A DNA stretch of 64,000 bases from the NCBI GenBank assembly GCA_019843655.1, contig JACDQD010000006.1, forward strand, positions 21,904,246 to 21,968,245. The letters run 5' to 3'. The notes beneath the pieces are model-generated. The model was not told the origin of the DNA. It was given only the letters and a program-made list of their open reading frames with translations, and ran no database searches. A program made the translations under genes and the position numbers. The DNA is from Lethocerus indicus. Its lineage: Eukaryota > Arthropoda > Insecta > Hemiptera > Belostomatidae. Below are positions 24,460 to 38,700 of the stretch, piece after piece (within the stretch, counting starts at the first letter, position 1; each line of letters starts with the position of its first letter).

Positions 24460-27400
24460 AAGTAAAATATAGGCTGCTATAAATAACCAAAGGAGATGAA
24501 CAATAATACACGAACTACGCATAGATGACACTAAGTCAACCACAAGAAAATATGAGAAATGCAAGAATAAAATCATACGTTCAGATTGTACACAATTCTT
24601 TACGAAATATTCTAACTAATGACCCAAAATTGTGTCTATGTTTGAAGTATAATCATTGGACATGCTCACCAAGTAGTAACGCGAAATAAGGCACGATTAC
24701 AAGGAGGTTACAGTACCGCCGGGTGAAATATACATCTTCCTACAGCTCGAAGTTAAATTTCTGATATTTTCTTCTCTGATAAATTACATGGACGAGCCAT
24801 TTTACGTGGCCCGAAACAGCCGCCCCTCCATAATTCATGTAAAAAAGCATGGTTCTTTCCGCCGTCTTCGTAGGAAGCCCTAACAAAAAATATAAATTCT
24901 GAAACCGGCTTATTAAAATGTATACATCGCCTGTTTAGCCGTACCTGGTCCACGAGCTTCGGAAAGCCATTATACATGCGCGAGTCTTGGATGGATTATC
25001 TTTGATGAATTTTAATATAGAAAAGGGACATTGCAATTTTTCTGATCGAGTGATTTAGATATGCCAAAGGAAACAACATTTCCATACGATTACATTCTTA
25101 AATTGTGCAGGATTCCAAACGCTCGTTAATTTCATTTTTTTTAAAATGTGTTTTGTGGGTACATATATCTTGAGTCTTGCATGTAAGAATGCACGTAGGC
25201 ATAGCCTCAATGACAGTAATATACTGCGAGTATTAATTTATTAATAGGATGTTGCATACTATAGAAAGTACTCGAAACCGGTCTAGCTCGCTATTAAACA
25301 AGTGGATCAGAGTTTTGGAACTCAGGGCGACTATTTCAGTAGACGAAAAACAGTACTTAGGGTACATAAGGAAAATTCGTGGATGACTTATAATCGAGAA
25401 ACTTTATAAATTACCAATGAAATTACAGGAAAATGGATGTGTACAAGCGTTGGATAGTTTACGATGAGAGTTTGTAATTATAAACGCAGGTCTGAAAGCT
25501 ATTTCAATTTCCCCTGTCTATTGTAGAGACGAAGCAAACTCCCCTCTGAGTTGGCACCGCGTTTTGGCGTCCTAGTGTTAAACTTAATGAGAGGGGGTGC
25601 GTGCGGTGGGCTCAAGGCGGACCAGGTTGGTGCATTAGAAAGCTCTCGTGACACGGCTTCTTAATGAATATACGTCATGCGGCCGGCGGAGATTAAATTT
25701 TATCCGGCCTCCCAATCGCGCTGCGTTCGGCGGTTCAACATCGTAACATAAAAAAAACCGAAAACTGTGGACTCGTAGTATTTTGTCATACATCCTCCTA
25801 CTAAACTAAGATTTTGAAAGCTATTATGATTATCACTCATTTGATTTAAATGTTCCAGAATTTTCGGGACATGAATATGTGTAATTGGAACATCCAAGGA
25901 TGTGTAAAAGAACATCCAGAAGTACTAGACGCTTTAATATTATCCTACTTTCAAGATTTAGCACGCCCTTATTACTAAAACCCAAGAAGCACTCAAAACT
26001 GTATTAAGCTAAGTGCAAGCAATAAAAACTTGCCGCTCTTAAGAAGGTGTTAACCACACTTATGATTCACGTAATGACTCACATTGGATATGAATATTTT
26101 TACCAGCAATTCTTATATAGTTTGTATAATCATGTCACCAGACCTGCAGTTGAACATTTCAACCGAAATCTACATTTTTGCAATGTAAATGAAGTTTTAA
26201 ATCGTTTGAGCCGTAGGAGGGGGTCCGAACTAAAGCAATAATAAAACAAGGTAGGTCGAAATAGGTTTACAATTGACTCTTATTACTCGGATAAAATAAA
26301 ATGTAGTTGTTTTCTTTTGACCAATCCCTATACAGATCCAGGTACAGATCCCTGGGATTTTAATAGAACACCGAAGAAATGAAACGTGACTTTAAGATAG
26401 ACAGGGGAGTATAAAACTAAATTGTAGTGTGTGGGAATTGTAATGTTCACGGTGAATTGGTTTTACACCCAATGTAGGACAGGTGCGACGACACAGAACG
26501 TCGATTTCCGAATTGAAATGGCATTAATTTGCGTATCGCACACCGCCACGTTAATCAATGACGATATTAAAATATCAAACTGGGGACACAAATGGGATTC
26601 GGCACAGATCCCCAGCCTTCAACAGTCTAACTAATTCAGTTGGATGGAATGCACCGAAAATGTCGACAGCCGGCAGCAATAGATGTCGCAATAATCCCGA
26701 ACGTTATTAGTATTAATGATTATTTCTAGATATTTATGAGGAGATTGAAGGTATTTCTGGTTCGTACTACGTGGTCCATTCCGCTCTATTATTAAATAGT
26801 TATTACACTGGAAACAGAAATATAGAAATCATCGAATATTATCAATTAAGGTTGATAAAAATTTAGGATCGATTTTGTCTGATGCGATCACATACTTGAT
26901 AATGGAGAGAAAGTGTGAAGATTAAATGTGCGTTAATAACGACGATGTAAAACGCCCTAATTTTAAAAAACGAATATGTTCATAGAAAATATGGTTCTTT
27001 TACCAGATCTGATATTCGTTAAATACGGGGCGAATGTTGCAGGCCATTTATAGACTAAAACCATACTTCTTGATATAAAATCGGCGTCATTATCTGAAGA
27101 TCGATACAACTGTTGCTCGTATTTTAGGTTAACGTAAATGTCAGATACAATCGTACAATGTTCGGCGGTTTCGGAACGGGCCGAACTGTAATTCCGGGAT
27201 ACGCACGGAAGCCGTAAATATGAAACTTCGGCAATTCGAAACTTTTCTATGGCAGTTGCAGCTTCTAATGGAGTTATACGGGAGTGTATTGGCAAAGCGT
27301 TCGATTCGGTCGCATGGCGGAGTCGCATGTAGCAGGGTGTTTTTTTTTTAGTTTCCTTTTTTCTATTTTCGTGAAGAATCGAAACACCGGAAGTGGGCGT

Positions 27401-29274
27401 AAGTGTAATGGTTTTTGGCTCTCGGCCCACTTATGGATTAAATATCTTCTCGTGGGGGTAAGGGGTGATGGGGAAGGGTTGGGGCTACCCGTAGCGGTTA
27501 TTAACATGGATTAGCATTGCGGATGCGGGTGCTGAAACCCGAGGCCCCTCCCCGAGCTTATTAAAATCAGCAAACCAGCGTCCAGAAACTGTCCTTGATT
27601 TATTGCCGTTCGCCTTTTCCCAATAAGGATTATCCGGAGATTTGCAAGGCTAATGCCTGGTAAACTGGGAGCTGCAATAAAATCCACAAGGGTATTTGGG
27701 CGATGTTTATTGGCCGCGAGGGGGTAAAGCCCCCAACCCCCGATCTGCTATCTTTAATCCGATCTCGTTCCCGCCAATAAAATGGAAATGAGGCGCAGTG
27801 TATTATTACAACGGGTAATGCATTATTTAAACACGTGGACGCTTATTGGAGCTAAATTTAATTCGTGTTAAACTAGTTTCAGTTTTACTATACGTGGCAC
27901 CCATAGAAGTACGGACATAAATCAGTAATGGGCCATTACGGGGAGATTACAAGGAAATGTAAAAGATACAGCTATTATGTTTTTCCATTACTAATAGATT
28001 ATGTGATAAAAATGCAATTAAATATAATATCTCATATTTGTGGATCAGTTTTGGTATGGTTCCTGGAAATTATTGGAATATAAATACACCGAGGCCGACA
28101 TCAATTTCCATGATAGTATTAAATACATATAATGGAATTAGAAACATGTTTATTCAGGTATTTTAACAGTTTGAAATGATCTATTATAATAGAGATAAGA
28201 AGTTACGTTAGTATGTTGCAGCAATTCGCTAAACAATTTCAGAAACTTGATACTACTAAGACACAAAAATTTCCCCGTTATGCATACTCCGGGTAATAAC
28301 GGGGATCACCTATGAATATTTCAGATTGGCGAGCTGCGAAAATTGTCGCCGCGTGTCAAGACCCCTTTCCAGTCCCATCGAGGCGGTCTGGAAAATTGGA
28401 AAAGCCAATGACCGGCCAGATTGCGTACAGGGGGATACCCGCCAGATGCGTACGGCCAAACAAATGGAGATGATTTTCTTATGCAAACGGCCTACCATTA
28501 GGAGGCCCTCCTCTAACCTCTTCGAGTGCGAAACTGTTGCTCTTCCGTTCGGGAAATCGGCCGGGTCGTAATGTATGTATCGTATCTGGATCTCGGGCCT
28601 TTTTCCTTTCTGAGAACCAAATGTTTCCAGCTGGCATGAAACCATGAGAAAATTTAAACCCTTTGTCACGTAATTCTAGTGTTAGCCCTCCTTGACCGAA
28701 AAATAATATTCGTGCGTTTCGGCTATGAGTAACACGTTCGTGAATATATTAAACCGAACGAAAACGCCATATTTTAGCACCTGGCAACGCCCCAGCGTTT
28801 GGATAATGAACAATTAAACATACTGCGTCGAATAAAAACATCAAATTTTCTCTTGTAATTAAACGCTCGACAATATATTTGATAATATATTAATCACAGG
28901 TTACGAAATAAAGTACCATAACTTGAACAATCCTAGGTTTAAGAATCTACATACCTGTCGAAGCGCGCCATTCTAGCACAAAAATGGCAGTGAACTACGG
29001 CGATAAAGCACTAAATTGAAATTCATTTTTCGTAAATTATTCAGGAAATTCCTCGTCGCCATAGTAGGATTTCTAATGAAGGAACAACATGAAACCAAAA
29101 TGATACAACTGGAGTTCTTTACTCTGTTCGGTGCAGGGCAAAGATTGATATTTGTAAAACAATTTCGGACAGATTATTTGCACTGGCTCAGGAAAACCGG
29201 ATAAGATTCGTACATTGTTCCCTTCTTGCGCATTGTGTCCTTTAACTGGATTAGGTTGATTAGGCATTGTGTTC

Positions 29275-29341
29275 TCGGCGGTCATTGTTGTATTTCTGTT
29301 GTTGTGGACCGACCCTCCTTTGTTCGGCGGACATTGTTGCG
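29275..29341. repeat. Imperfect direct repeat TCGGCGG(T/A)CATTGTTG
   Basis: The 16-base unit TCGGCGGTCATTGTTG near 29275 recurs near 29324 with one substitution (T to A). Related CATTGTGT words lie just before it, suggesting a degraded local tandem duplication. Confidence 0.5.
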
Positions 29342-29498
29342 GGTCGGTTCGACCTTGCCGTTTACCGGAGCATTTGGACCCGCTCGATATATGTTTGGTT
29401 TAACCATGATGATCTGATCTGATCTGGGATCGTACAAAGGTGTTACTGATTTGTCTATGTCGGAACTCAGAAGGATTGCAGCGTCGGAAAATTTGATG

Positions 29499-29519
29499 GA
29501 TCATTTATTATAAATGATC
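29499..29519. repeat. 21-base perfect palindrome
   Basis: Arms GATCATTTAT and ATAAATGATC are exact reverse complements around a single central T. The symmetry could be a dimeric protein site or a remnant of a foldback element; there is no further support. Confidence 0.6.
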
Positions 29520-32500
29520 GATTCGTTTGACAGCGTGAGGTAATCGTAGATTACGAAGCTTCCTGTAACGATACCAGATTTCATTATGTATTGGGGTTAT
29601 TTCCTTCTTTCAGCACATAATATCCTCCCAAAAATGGGTGTCAAAACCTACTATTATTGCCCGATGCCTAGGTGAAGTACCAGAGAAAACTGACTCTCTT
29701 CAACCTTCTGTAGGTCAAGGTATTCTGCTGAAAATTGAATAACTTCTTGTACAATTGCCTAGTAACTGTGGACCTACTCGAGTTAATGCATTACTAATTT
29801 TAAATACTGGCTAATTTTTAACTAATCCTAGAGTAGATTCCTGAGGATTTATTCATGAATTCAATCCTTACAGTCTGTGCTAGAATCTTCGTTTATTACT
29901 TGTCGGATGGATAGATTGGTCGTTGGGTAGATTTTCTTCCCGTTTATAATGGCGATCGAAGTTAGATCGCGTGGGCCGGACCTTCAATCGCCACTGATCG
30001 CGTGCCCTCATTTACGCTTACAATATTTATCACTGCGTTCTACGAACTAATTTGGGCTCATTCATCTTTAAATGTGTTTAGGCCCGAGGTAGTCATTGTC
30101 GTTTTCATTGGCCAGGCTTATTTAGAAGGTAAATCGTTTTTCATTATAGATCCTCAATAGCCCAGTAAATATACGTTTCGACGCTATATTAATTATCAGT
30201 ATATAACCGAATTAAAGGGGCAATAACTAACCCTGAAGCCAATAATGACCAGTCCTTAACATGCTGGGAGCACCTCCATTGGATTGTTATACATCGCCAG
30301 TTGTGATTCTGTGCATTAAATCCAAACTTCCAAACTTAACTTTGATAATTACACTTGCCTATAACAATAACAATTCATTGAAATTGTTAATTGAAGGAAA
30401 ATACGGTATCACATCCACATGGCTGTGTCGGACCTCTTTCCTGTTAAATATATATTAAAATAATAAGCCACAACTTTTAAAGTGTAGCTTTTTCGAAAGG
30501 GATATAACACGAATGCATCTTAAAAACAATTTGGCCACTTCGATTAGGAAAACATAGAATACCATATCCTGAGGTCCCACGTATCGGATTCAGAAAGCAA
30601 TTTCCGAACTTTCCATTCCCTGAATATACCCGGTTCCCGGAATTCCCTTCTTCGAGAAATAATATATTCAATACCTTCCCCCGCCCCCGCATCCCCTTCG
30701 CGCGGATAATATACAAAGAGACTTGAATCGCATAAAGAATCGCGGCGTCTAAATAACCCGAGTAAAGGTATTCTCCCCTACCTCCCGAGGATAATATTAC
30801 CACCTGGAAAACCGAGTGTTCCAAAAAGGGATTCCAAGGATGAAACTAGGGTAAAAGCATTCGCGGTTCTATAATTAATTTAGTTTTGTAATATTTTTTA
30901 TTTTTATTATCAGTATTTTTAAAGTAGTTATTAAAATTTCTTCGGATGAATAATTTAGTACTAGTTAGCCTCAAAATAGAGTTTATTACTGCGTAATTTA
31001 AATTTAAAATTTCCAATTGGGCAAAGTGGAATATTACATCAAGTTCAATTTGAGACACGATTTAAATTATGATTCAATTGAGTTACAGCATATATTCAGT
31101 TGTTACACTAAACACACTCGCGGTTAATTGCCTGTTTATACAACGAAATGCAGAGTAGGGAAACTACTCTTTATTACCACAGTGCTGCTCTGGATTGTAT
31201 AAATTTAACGCGGTGCTTACAAATGGAAAATGTATTTCGCCGCTGGCTTCGTTTAGTTGAAACTGAGAAGTATTACATTTTTTGCAGATGAAAAAAGATT
31301 CCATTAGAGAGGTCTAAGTGATATCGCTTACATAGAAGACACTATTTTTCAGTATCTTTGTACACACATTTTTATGTCTTTTTATTTCTTATTCTTTTTA
31401 TTTAAAGTATTTCTAAATATTTAATATGTATTTATTGATATTTTATTCATTATCGAGCCTTAACGGAGGAACGTGTATTTTATTATTTTTTAGGATATTG
31501 CAGGTAATCTTACCGACGTAAGTGCTCCTAGAACTAATATACGGTCTATTGAGCGTCAACGTAAGCGCGAATCGAGGGGGTGGAAACTAGGGATATGGTA
31601 TTAAGGGGGAAATAAGTAACGAGAACGACGAGTGGCGAACTGGATGTATAATGAATATGAACGCCCGTAGTCCTATTTCATCCGACCGTCATAACTTCCA
31701 AGCAATGCGGGTTTAGTATCAGACCACGCCTTGTTACGGAAATCTACTGGAGGGCTTAGACCTATTTACGGTGGATGGACAAATAGGTTAAATAGTTTTA
31801 ATAAGTAATATTTTTTAATGTACGAGTAAAATATGAGTAGGTCTCAGGAATTCCCAATATATTATGATGACAATTAAAGGAAATATATGCTCACAATCCA
31901 ATTGAAGGTAAAGTTCTGTCAGTTTTATCTCCTAACAATTTTTTCATTATGCTTAGGCTCAGATCTTCCGTATTGTACGAAGGAAATAAATTCCATTGGA
32001 TTCTTTACTCAAATATCAGTTTCCCGTTCGCAGCTCGCGTGGCTCGTCGAAAATTCGTTCGCTTTCCACCTGTTCAGACGTAAATACGGCCCGACCGTAA
32101 TAAGGGAGCCTGCGATTTCTCATTGACCCAATCTCGGTACAGAATATAATTCCGGCAAATCCGGATCCCTGGCGCAACGGCTCATTAATCAAATATAATC
32201 TACCGCTATATTTATATGTGGCCGTGAGGCGGGTAGGAGGGCGGGCTGCTGTAATTCAACTCTAAATAATTTAACCCCCGCTACCCCCTTCCGTCCGGGC
32301 GTTCTTTCGTCCTGTGTTTTATTCACAAAGGCCGATTGGGCGCCGTTCGCTCGTTTCGGGGGGTGTGGGATTCGTCGGTAACGCGTTTACAGGCCGCGGC
32401 GTTTGTCCAACGGACCCCGGACTCTGTATTATTCACTCCGCGTTATTTACTTGGGGCGCAAATGACTGGGGTTCGAAGACAAAGACCCCCTTTCTTCACG

Positions 32501-35500
32501 GCCGGCCTGTCCCCCCCGCAATCCCGCTTTCATCATTTTAACGCCCCAGCTACCCCCAGCTGTTTACGTTTCTTTTGGTTCGTTTCCTCCGGAATGATTT
32601 CCCGGGACGAATCGCATTCCACTCACACCCCCCTCATTTACGGTTGATAATTTTAAATATAAGATGCTATAGTCTAGCCGGCGGAGGTTTTGAAAATATT
32701 TTATTCTCCTTCCCTCGGTGTTTTATTTTCGGATTTATAGTGACATCTTTATAAAATCGTACTCTATAAAATCGTAAGTCCCATACCGCACTCGGCGGAA
32801 AAAAATACCACGGGGATTTGGGGAAAACTGCGCTCCCTCTCAATATAAAATACAGAAATAACGCGGCGTAATGCACTTATTCCCGTCTAGGGGGGGAAAA
32901 CTCGCTATTGAGGTTCCGAAACTGGAACAGTAATGGAGTTTATAAAACGATAAACGTATTGGTCGGAGGTGGGGAGGACGTTAATGTTGCGCAATGGGAG
33001 AGTTAGGGCAGATTTAATGCCCCTTGAAAATCTTCGAGTAATTCTCCCCGAAGGTTGAGAACCGGTTGAGCGATGACCGGTTCAAGCCAATTCAATTGGA
33101 AGCTGGCTAAATTCATGCCCTTGTTTCGAGTTTGCGGTCGGTTTAACAGCTAATAGCCACATTATTTAATGTTCCCTTATTTCATTGGGGAGTCAAGATT
33201 AACAACATTCTATTACTTTTTGGAGGAAACTTTCTCTTCTATAGGAAAGGCGGTCTCCACAAAGAGACTGAGAGAAGATACTCATGCGTGGTGACCTAAA
33301 AAAATTGCTTGACCATTGTCATTTAATTTTTACCGTTAAATGTACAGTTAATATTAAAAACGAGCTGTTAAAATAAAAAATGAACTGCGGCAAACAAATG
33401 CAGTTTAAAAAATGAAACCCAGCCTTTATTTATTTAGCCATTTGAGTGTGTTCTTGGAATATGTTGAATATCAGTTCATTTCCTGCAGTAATTTTTATTA
33501 TTGTGTTAAAAATAACGTTGTTAACAGGCCAACATCGAACTGTCCGTCGCTTGAGTGTTTTTTTGGTGGCCTGGAGGGAGAAGGCGGAGTGGGCCACGCC
33601 ATCTATCATCGGTATACTGAGGCCGGCAGTGTCGGCCCACCACCTCCAGGACTTGTTGCATCGGCCGACTCAGGAGCTGGGAAAAACAGCCCTGGATCTC
33701 GTAATTCCTCCGAAAATCCGCCGTTCGAAGTGTACACGAGAAGATGTTTTTGGGGGGTCGATCGCTAGCAGTTCGCGGGACATGTTACCGCTTCGCCCGG
33801 GAAATTTGTATTCAGTCAACAAATTCCTTCGAAACCGATCTGCCGTTGGATAATTAAAATTGAAACAGGGCTTTTCAACTATTCTCTTCAGCCATCCTCT
33901 CCGAAAAGCGGCGCCGGTGGGAGGAATGGCCGTTGAAGAATCGTTATTAGTTCCTGAAAAAGCCGGAGTGTTTTCGGAAGGCTCGCTCATAATGTCAAAA
34001 GTTTGCCTATCGGCCCGCAGCGCAATAGGCAGCCCTTGCAAGAGGCTGGTTCAGTTGCCGCCGACGGAAGGAATATCAACTTCAAATCTCAAACTCTGGT
34101 TTTATATATATTCCTCCCGCCAATTCCGCTATTAAATTATACCTATTTTAACTTGAAATTCTGTTCAGCACAATAAACACTTCGTTATGAACATGAGAAA
34201 GGGAATATCAATAATAAAAATATATTGAATTGTGTTCCTTTTTAAATTACATGAAATTGAAAAAAACCTGGCAGAAAAAACACGGAGCTGTCGAAACAAA
34301 TAGGCGCCGGATTGTAATTTAGGTGGGCAATATATCATTGGGAGATGCTCTCGGCTGAAATATCTTCCTTAGGCAAATATGAAATAGCCAGAATAATGGA
34401 AGTCCAGCACCCCCCCCCCGCTTCATGTGATAAATCATCAGATGGATGCTTTCAATCATCCCGACCTATTCTAAATGAAATATCTGCGAAACACGGTGTC
34501 CAAGTATTAAATAACGCGTGAAGCCCTTCTGGGCGTTTAGTCGATATTTTGTAGATCTTGAAAAATATTATAATTACAACATTTATAAGCCCGGAATGCC
34601 TTAAAATGTATATATTGCGCATTGTTCTACCCGGTTTGGATGGAAAGAGATGACCTATACACAGGGTTATCTCAAATATCCTTTCGGAAATAAATAACAC
34701 GTATTAGAATAACGTTTAAATAAACTTATTTTATCATTTTATAACTAATTTTACCTTTGGATATAACCTGGCAACACACACAAGTTGCTCGTGGTGGGGA
34801 AGGCTATAAATGAATAAGACGCATCTCATTTTCCAACGCTGTAAGGTGGTGTTTCGGTAATCTCGAAAATTAATTTACTAATAATTCATGTTTTTAATAC
34901 ATGCTTAAATCGAAAATGGTTTCTAAATGCAATCAAGGTTTTTCTGCAGATTGAAATTTTATACTTAGTTTACCTATTTATCCATTAATAAAGTTTTCCT
35001 TTACATTAGATTAATAACCATGTAAATGATATAAATTACAGAGGAGTGGGGGTAACATATTAAGTACGCCACACACAGCCCTCCATTGTTTTATACAGAT
35101 AACGACCCCATAGAGAACTTCACGCTCTTAATTAATTCCGTCCAAACTGGGACCTCTAGTTCTAGCGCCAAGGGAGGCATTTAGCAGTTCGGAATGTATT
35201 ACTTCACAGTGAGTCAGCGATCTCTGAGCAATATGGAGGGGAGCCAAATATTATCTCTGAAAAGTATTATAAATTCTAATTCAAATTGGAATTTTGAAGA
35301 AAATTTATTCGGTCCGACACCCGGGACTCAAAGGATCAATTAAACCGAGGGCACGAATATCACCGATAGTTTGTGTCCGGTTTATTTTAGTATATTTTCC
35401 TGATCAAACATAATTGATTTTGACTACCAAAAAGGAAAAGAGAATATTCACATAAACATTTACAATTATTGCAAATAAAAATGCTATATTACTTTATTCA

Positions 35501-35526
35501 CATAAACTCGTGAATGTATAAATGAG

Positions 35527-35600
35527 TCTCGTGGTTACAGCAGTGCGGCCTAACTACTGTTCCTGGGGGAATGTCTTCAGTTCAAATTCCCGCAGTGGAA
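35527..35600 (+). mobile_element. Degenerate tRNA-like / SINE-head fragment (tentative)
   Basis: TGGTTACAGCAGTGCGG at about 35532 resembles a Pol III A box, and AGTTCAAATTCC at about 35579 resembles a B box (GGTTCRANNCC). Their spacing is typical of tRNAs and tRNA-derived SINEs. The T-arm and acceptor stems do not pair well, so this is not an intact tRNA gene. A decayed tRNA-derived SINE head is the best guess; chance resemblance is possible. Confidence 0.3.
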
Positions 35601-38600
35601 TAAATTGGAAATAATGGTCGGCTGCTTCAACTATAAACTAAGACTGTAATAATGTTAAAGGAATCTCTGCAGTGTATTCAGGACCTTGTGTAATTTACAC
35701 TGGAGTCGCATGGAATAATATTGGGAAACAAGTAAAATTAGGATAGTTCATATAAAACAAGCATATCGTAATTAATTGCTCAATTAGTTGTATAAACAGA
35801 CTGTACTAATTGAGTTTGTCGTGAAAATGTCGGAGGAGGGGGGCGGGCCGGGGTCGAACCTTTCTGTTCGACGGTTCATTCGGTCGTGAATGAGAAGGTC
35901 GCGATGTTTCGTCTGTCCCCTTCACATGAACCGTTAATGAGATCGGCGGCGTAAATGTTTAAGGGAGTGATTTGTGGGCTGGACGGATCCAGGCTGATAA
36001 TCTACTGATATATATAGCGGTCGGCTCTAGGCCTAACCCGCTTTCTCCGATAATGGATGTCTCCAATTAGCGGGGGCCCTGAGTTACGGCCCCCTCAGGA
36101 CTGCGGTCTATGCGTTTCGGCCCCTACTACATTTTTACCGGATTCTACGCCCCTTTGGAAATCTCAGGAAGGGATAGTGAATTTTTTATAAAAAGAAAAC
36201 TGTAAAAGTGTCACCCGACACAGGGTATTCGGCTCGTTATCTTAGCGTGAACAATTCAGAATCTGGGTTAAATTATACGGAATGAAATTCCGTTTCTTCA
36301 TCACCGAAACCTTTGTAAAACTGAAATTCTCAGTTAGAAAAACTTGGCCGCCAATCTGACGACTGAAACCGAGATATTATTCATGAATTGATTCCCCATT
36401 AACAACCTATTTTAAATCGTTTAATGTATAGTAAAAGATTTTTAGTTCACAAGTATTTTGGAAATACTGACATTATCATTTTAAACGGTACTTCATTTGA
36501 AGTGAAGATTTTAGAACATATTTTAAGAAAGATTTTTTCCCTTAAGTAATATACCAATTGACTGCTCTGATTTACCAGCTAAGGGCCTACTAAAATCGGG
36601 ACATTTTCGTAATTAACCATTCGCGGGCCCCTTTAACCGCGGCATTAACATTTTAGTCGCTGTATTGCTGGATTGCTCTTAATTTTACCGGGTTTTAGTA
36701 CCGGCCGTATCTTTTGACGAGGTCTTCAGCCCTCGGAGTACAATAAAGCTGCAGTCAGGCGACGTTTATTTGGACAGGAAGGTAAGACATTTGAAAAAAT
36801 AGAAGCCAATTTAAGCCGCGGTCCTGTTACCTGTTTGTAGTGTAGCCGTATGTCAAACGCCAATTCCGTTTCTTCGAATGAAACTCCAATCTATCCTAAT
36901 CCACTGGCGAAACCGCCTCCCTCTTGTTAAGTACCAAGAGTCTCACTCCGCCGCTTCTTTCGGCCCAAGTTCTGTTATCTTTGAGTTCGATTTTGAGCCC
37001 GGAGATAATAACGAGTCGTCCTCAGTGCCCCCGCAGCCGACAGTTTCCCCGAAACTCGGGGTGAATTTAATTCGCGAGGAAACTGCTTTTACGGGCTCAC
37101 CGTCTCACGGGCTCACGGCAGAAGGATTCGGTCCGGGGATTGGACCGATTTAAACTTTGTTCGGTTGACTTTCCGAGACAGAATTACGGAGTTTATTTCA
37201 GTCTCCTGTACTTGTAAGTAACGTCTCTCCGAAAGTCTACGACCCACAATTTAAACGATTTTTCCTCTGTTCTGCTGGAGATTTATACAGCACTCCATTC
37301 TTGACAAATTATTTACTTATCTAACTCTCTGACTTAGAGGAGAATACGTTTCTTTTAGTGTTTCTCGTTTAATCGAGTATTACAAGATATTATGACTTAA
37401 TACCTTCAGCCAATTAAAACACGATCTAGCAAAAAATTACTTGTATCAAAATAATCTATGGAATAGTGTTTCATTAATTTCTGGATAATTATAATGATTA
37501 ACGACACAATGTGAACATTGACGATTTTGTGATCAATAAAAGTTTAAGAACAATTAGACGAAAACACTTTTATTCTTTACTTTCTGTGTTTAACTGTACG
37601 CCTCATGCACCGTTCTCATTACGGGCATAATGGCAGAACTGAACCCCAGAACGACGTGTCAGGTCCGACGATTTATTTAGGGCGTTGTTTTTAAGTAGAA
37701 CGTTGGTTTTGGGCCGGGGCTCGTATTTCCCCGAAGTGAAACCCAATAATCGAACGTTTAACGAGCGAATTGTATCAGTTATGGTCCAGTGAAAACCTAA
37801 TTTAGGCGCGGTTATATTGGACGAGTTCGGATAATGGGGAACTCTCCATAATTTGTGGCCTGGTCTACCGCCGCCCCGGTTAAGGCCCGGATGCGGCGGA
37901 TACCGCCGTTTTGGCCGAAATGCACAATTTCGCCGACCGAATAATAATCGCCCTTCAATTCGCGAATCTGACTTTAGCGCGGTTAAACATCTTTATTACT
38001 GTGCTTTTCCGAAACATTTCCATTTATTTGTGAATCATAAGTAGGAAATAGGTTTGTGGACAATTTTTTAGCCCATTTTCAAGGTAGAAAAGTTTACGGC
38101 CACCCGAAAGGCCATTTTTAGAGGTAGAAGTAGGGTATATTCGCGCGGTTCTTTTTCCAAAATAGATTGTTCCGAACATCGGAAACGGCTTCCACTGGAG
38201 AGCGCTCAGTTTGCAAGACAGGAAATGTCCAGGACTAGCACGTACTAACCGAGGTTCTTCCCACAGTATTAAGAGATGCAACCGGAAGTTAGTGATAATT
38301 CAAGTTCTGATCGCGGAAATTTTCCCTCAACGTAAATATATAGCTGTTTTATTTACAGGTTTCTCTAAAAAAAAAACTTTAGGGTATATAAGTATGCATG
38401 ATCCGTTTCGATCATGATTCATGATGATCAGGCGTTGGGTGGCCGGTTAGGCGTCTGAATTTGCGGTGCAGTCCCAGTAGGTCGGGGTCGGGCGGTACCT
38501 GCCGGAATTTCGGGGTAAGGTAAGGTAAACCCTCGACATAATTTAGTATTCAGGCCGAAAGTGAAGTTGGGCAGGCTGAGGAGGGGGCGGGACCTGGGAC

Positions 38601-38651
38601 CGGCACCGATCGATCGGCCCGCCCGCACCGGCTCCCGCTTCTCTCGGCGAA

Positions 38652-38652
<1 letters not shown>

Positions 38653-38694
<42 letters not shown>

Positions 38695-38700
38695 TCCTCA
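38653..38700. repeat. (CCCTCA)n hexanucleotide array
   Basis: There are seven perfect CCCTCA units (38653-38694) followed by one TCCTCA unit, then decaying C-rich copies to about 38720. On the other strand the unit is TGAGGG, a G-rich repeat one base away from the vertebrate-type telomere unit but different from the TTAGG of most insects. It lies inside a GC-rich patch. Confidence 0.9.

Larger units (their letters stand above)
24460..35526. other. Non-coding stretch
   Basis: AT-rich, with no recognisable protein, tRNA or rRNA. It contains a (GATCT)3 run at 29411-29425, a 21-base perfect palindrome (29499-29519), a pair of imperfect 16-base repeats (29275-29341), a 10-base C run (34410-34419), and GC-rich patches at about 32230-32640 and 33530-33990. 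The frames open in those patches resemble no family I know. Confidence 0.5.

Noticed and set aside
26963..27430. 155-codon minus-strand frame
   Set aside because: No recognisable domain; composition like surrounding non-coding DNA.
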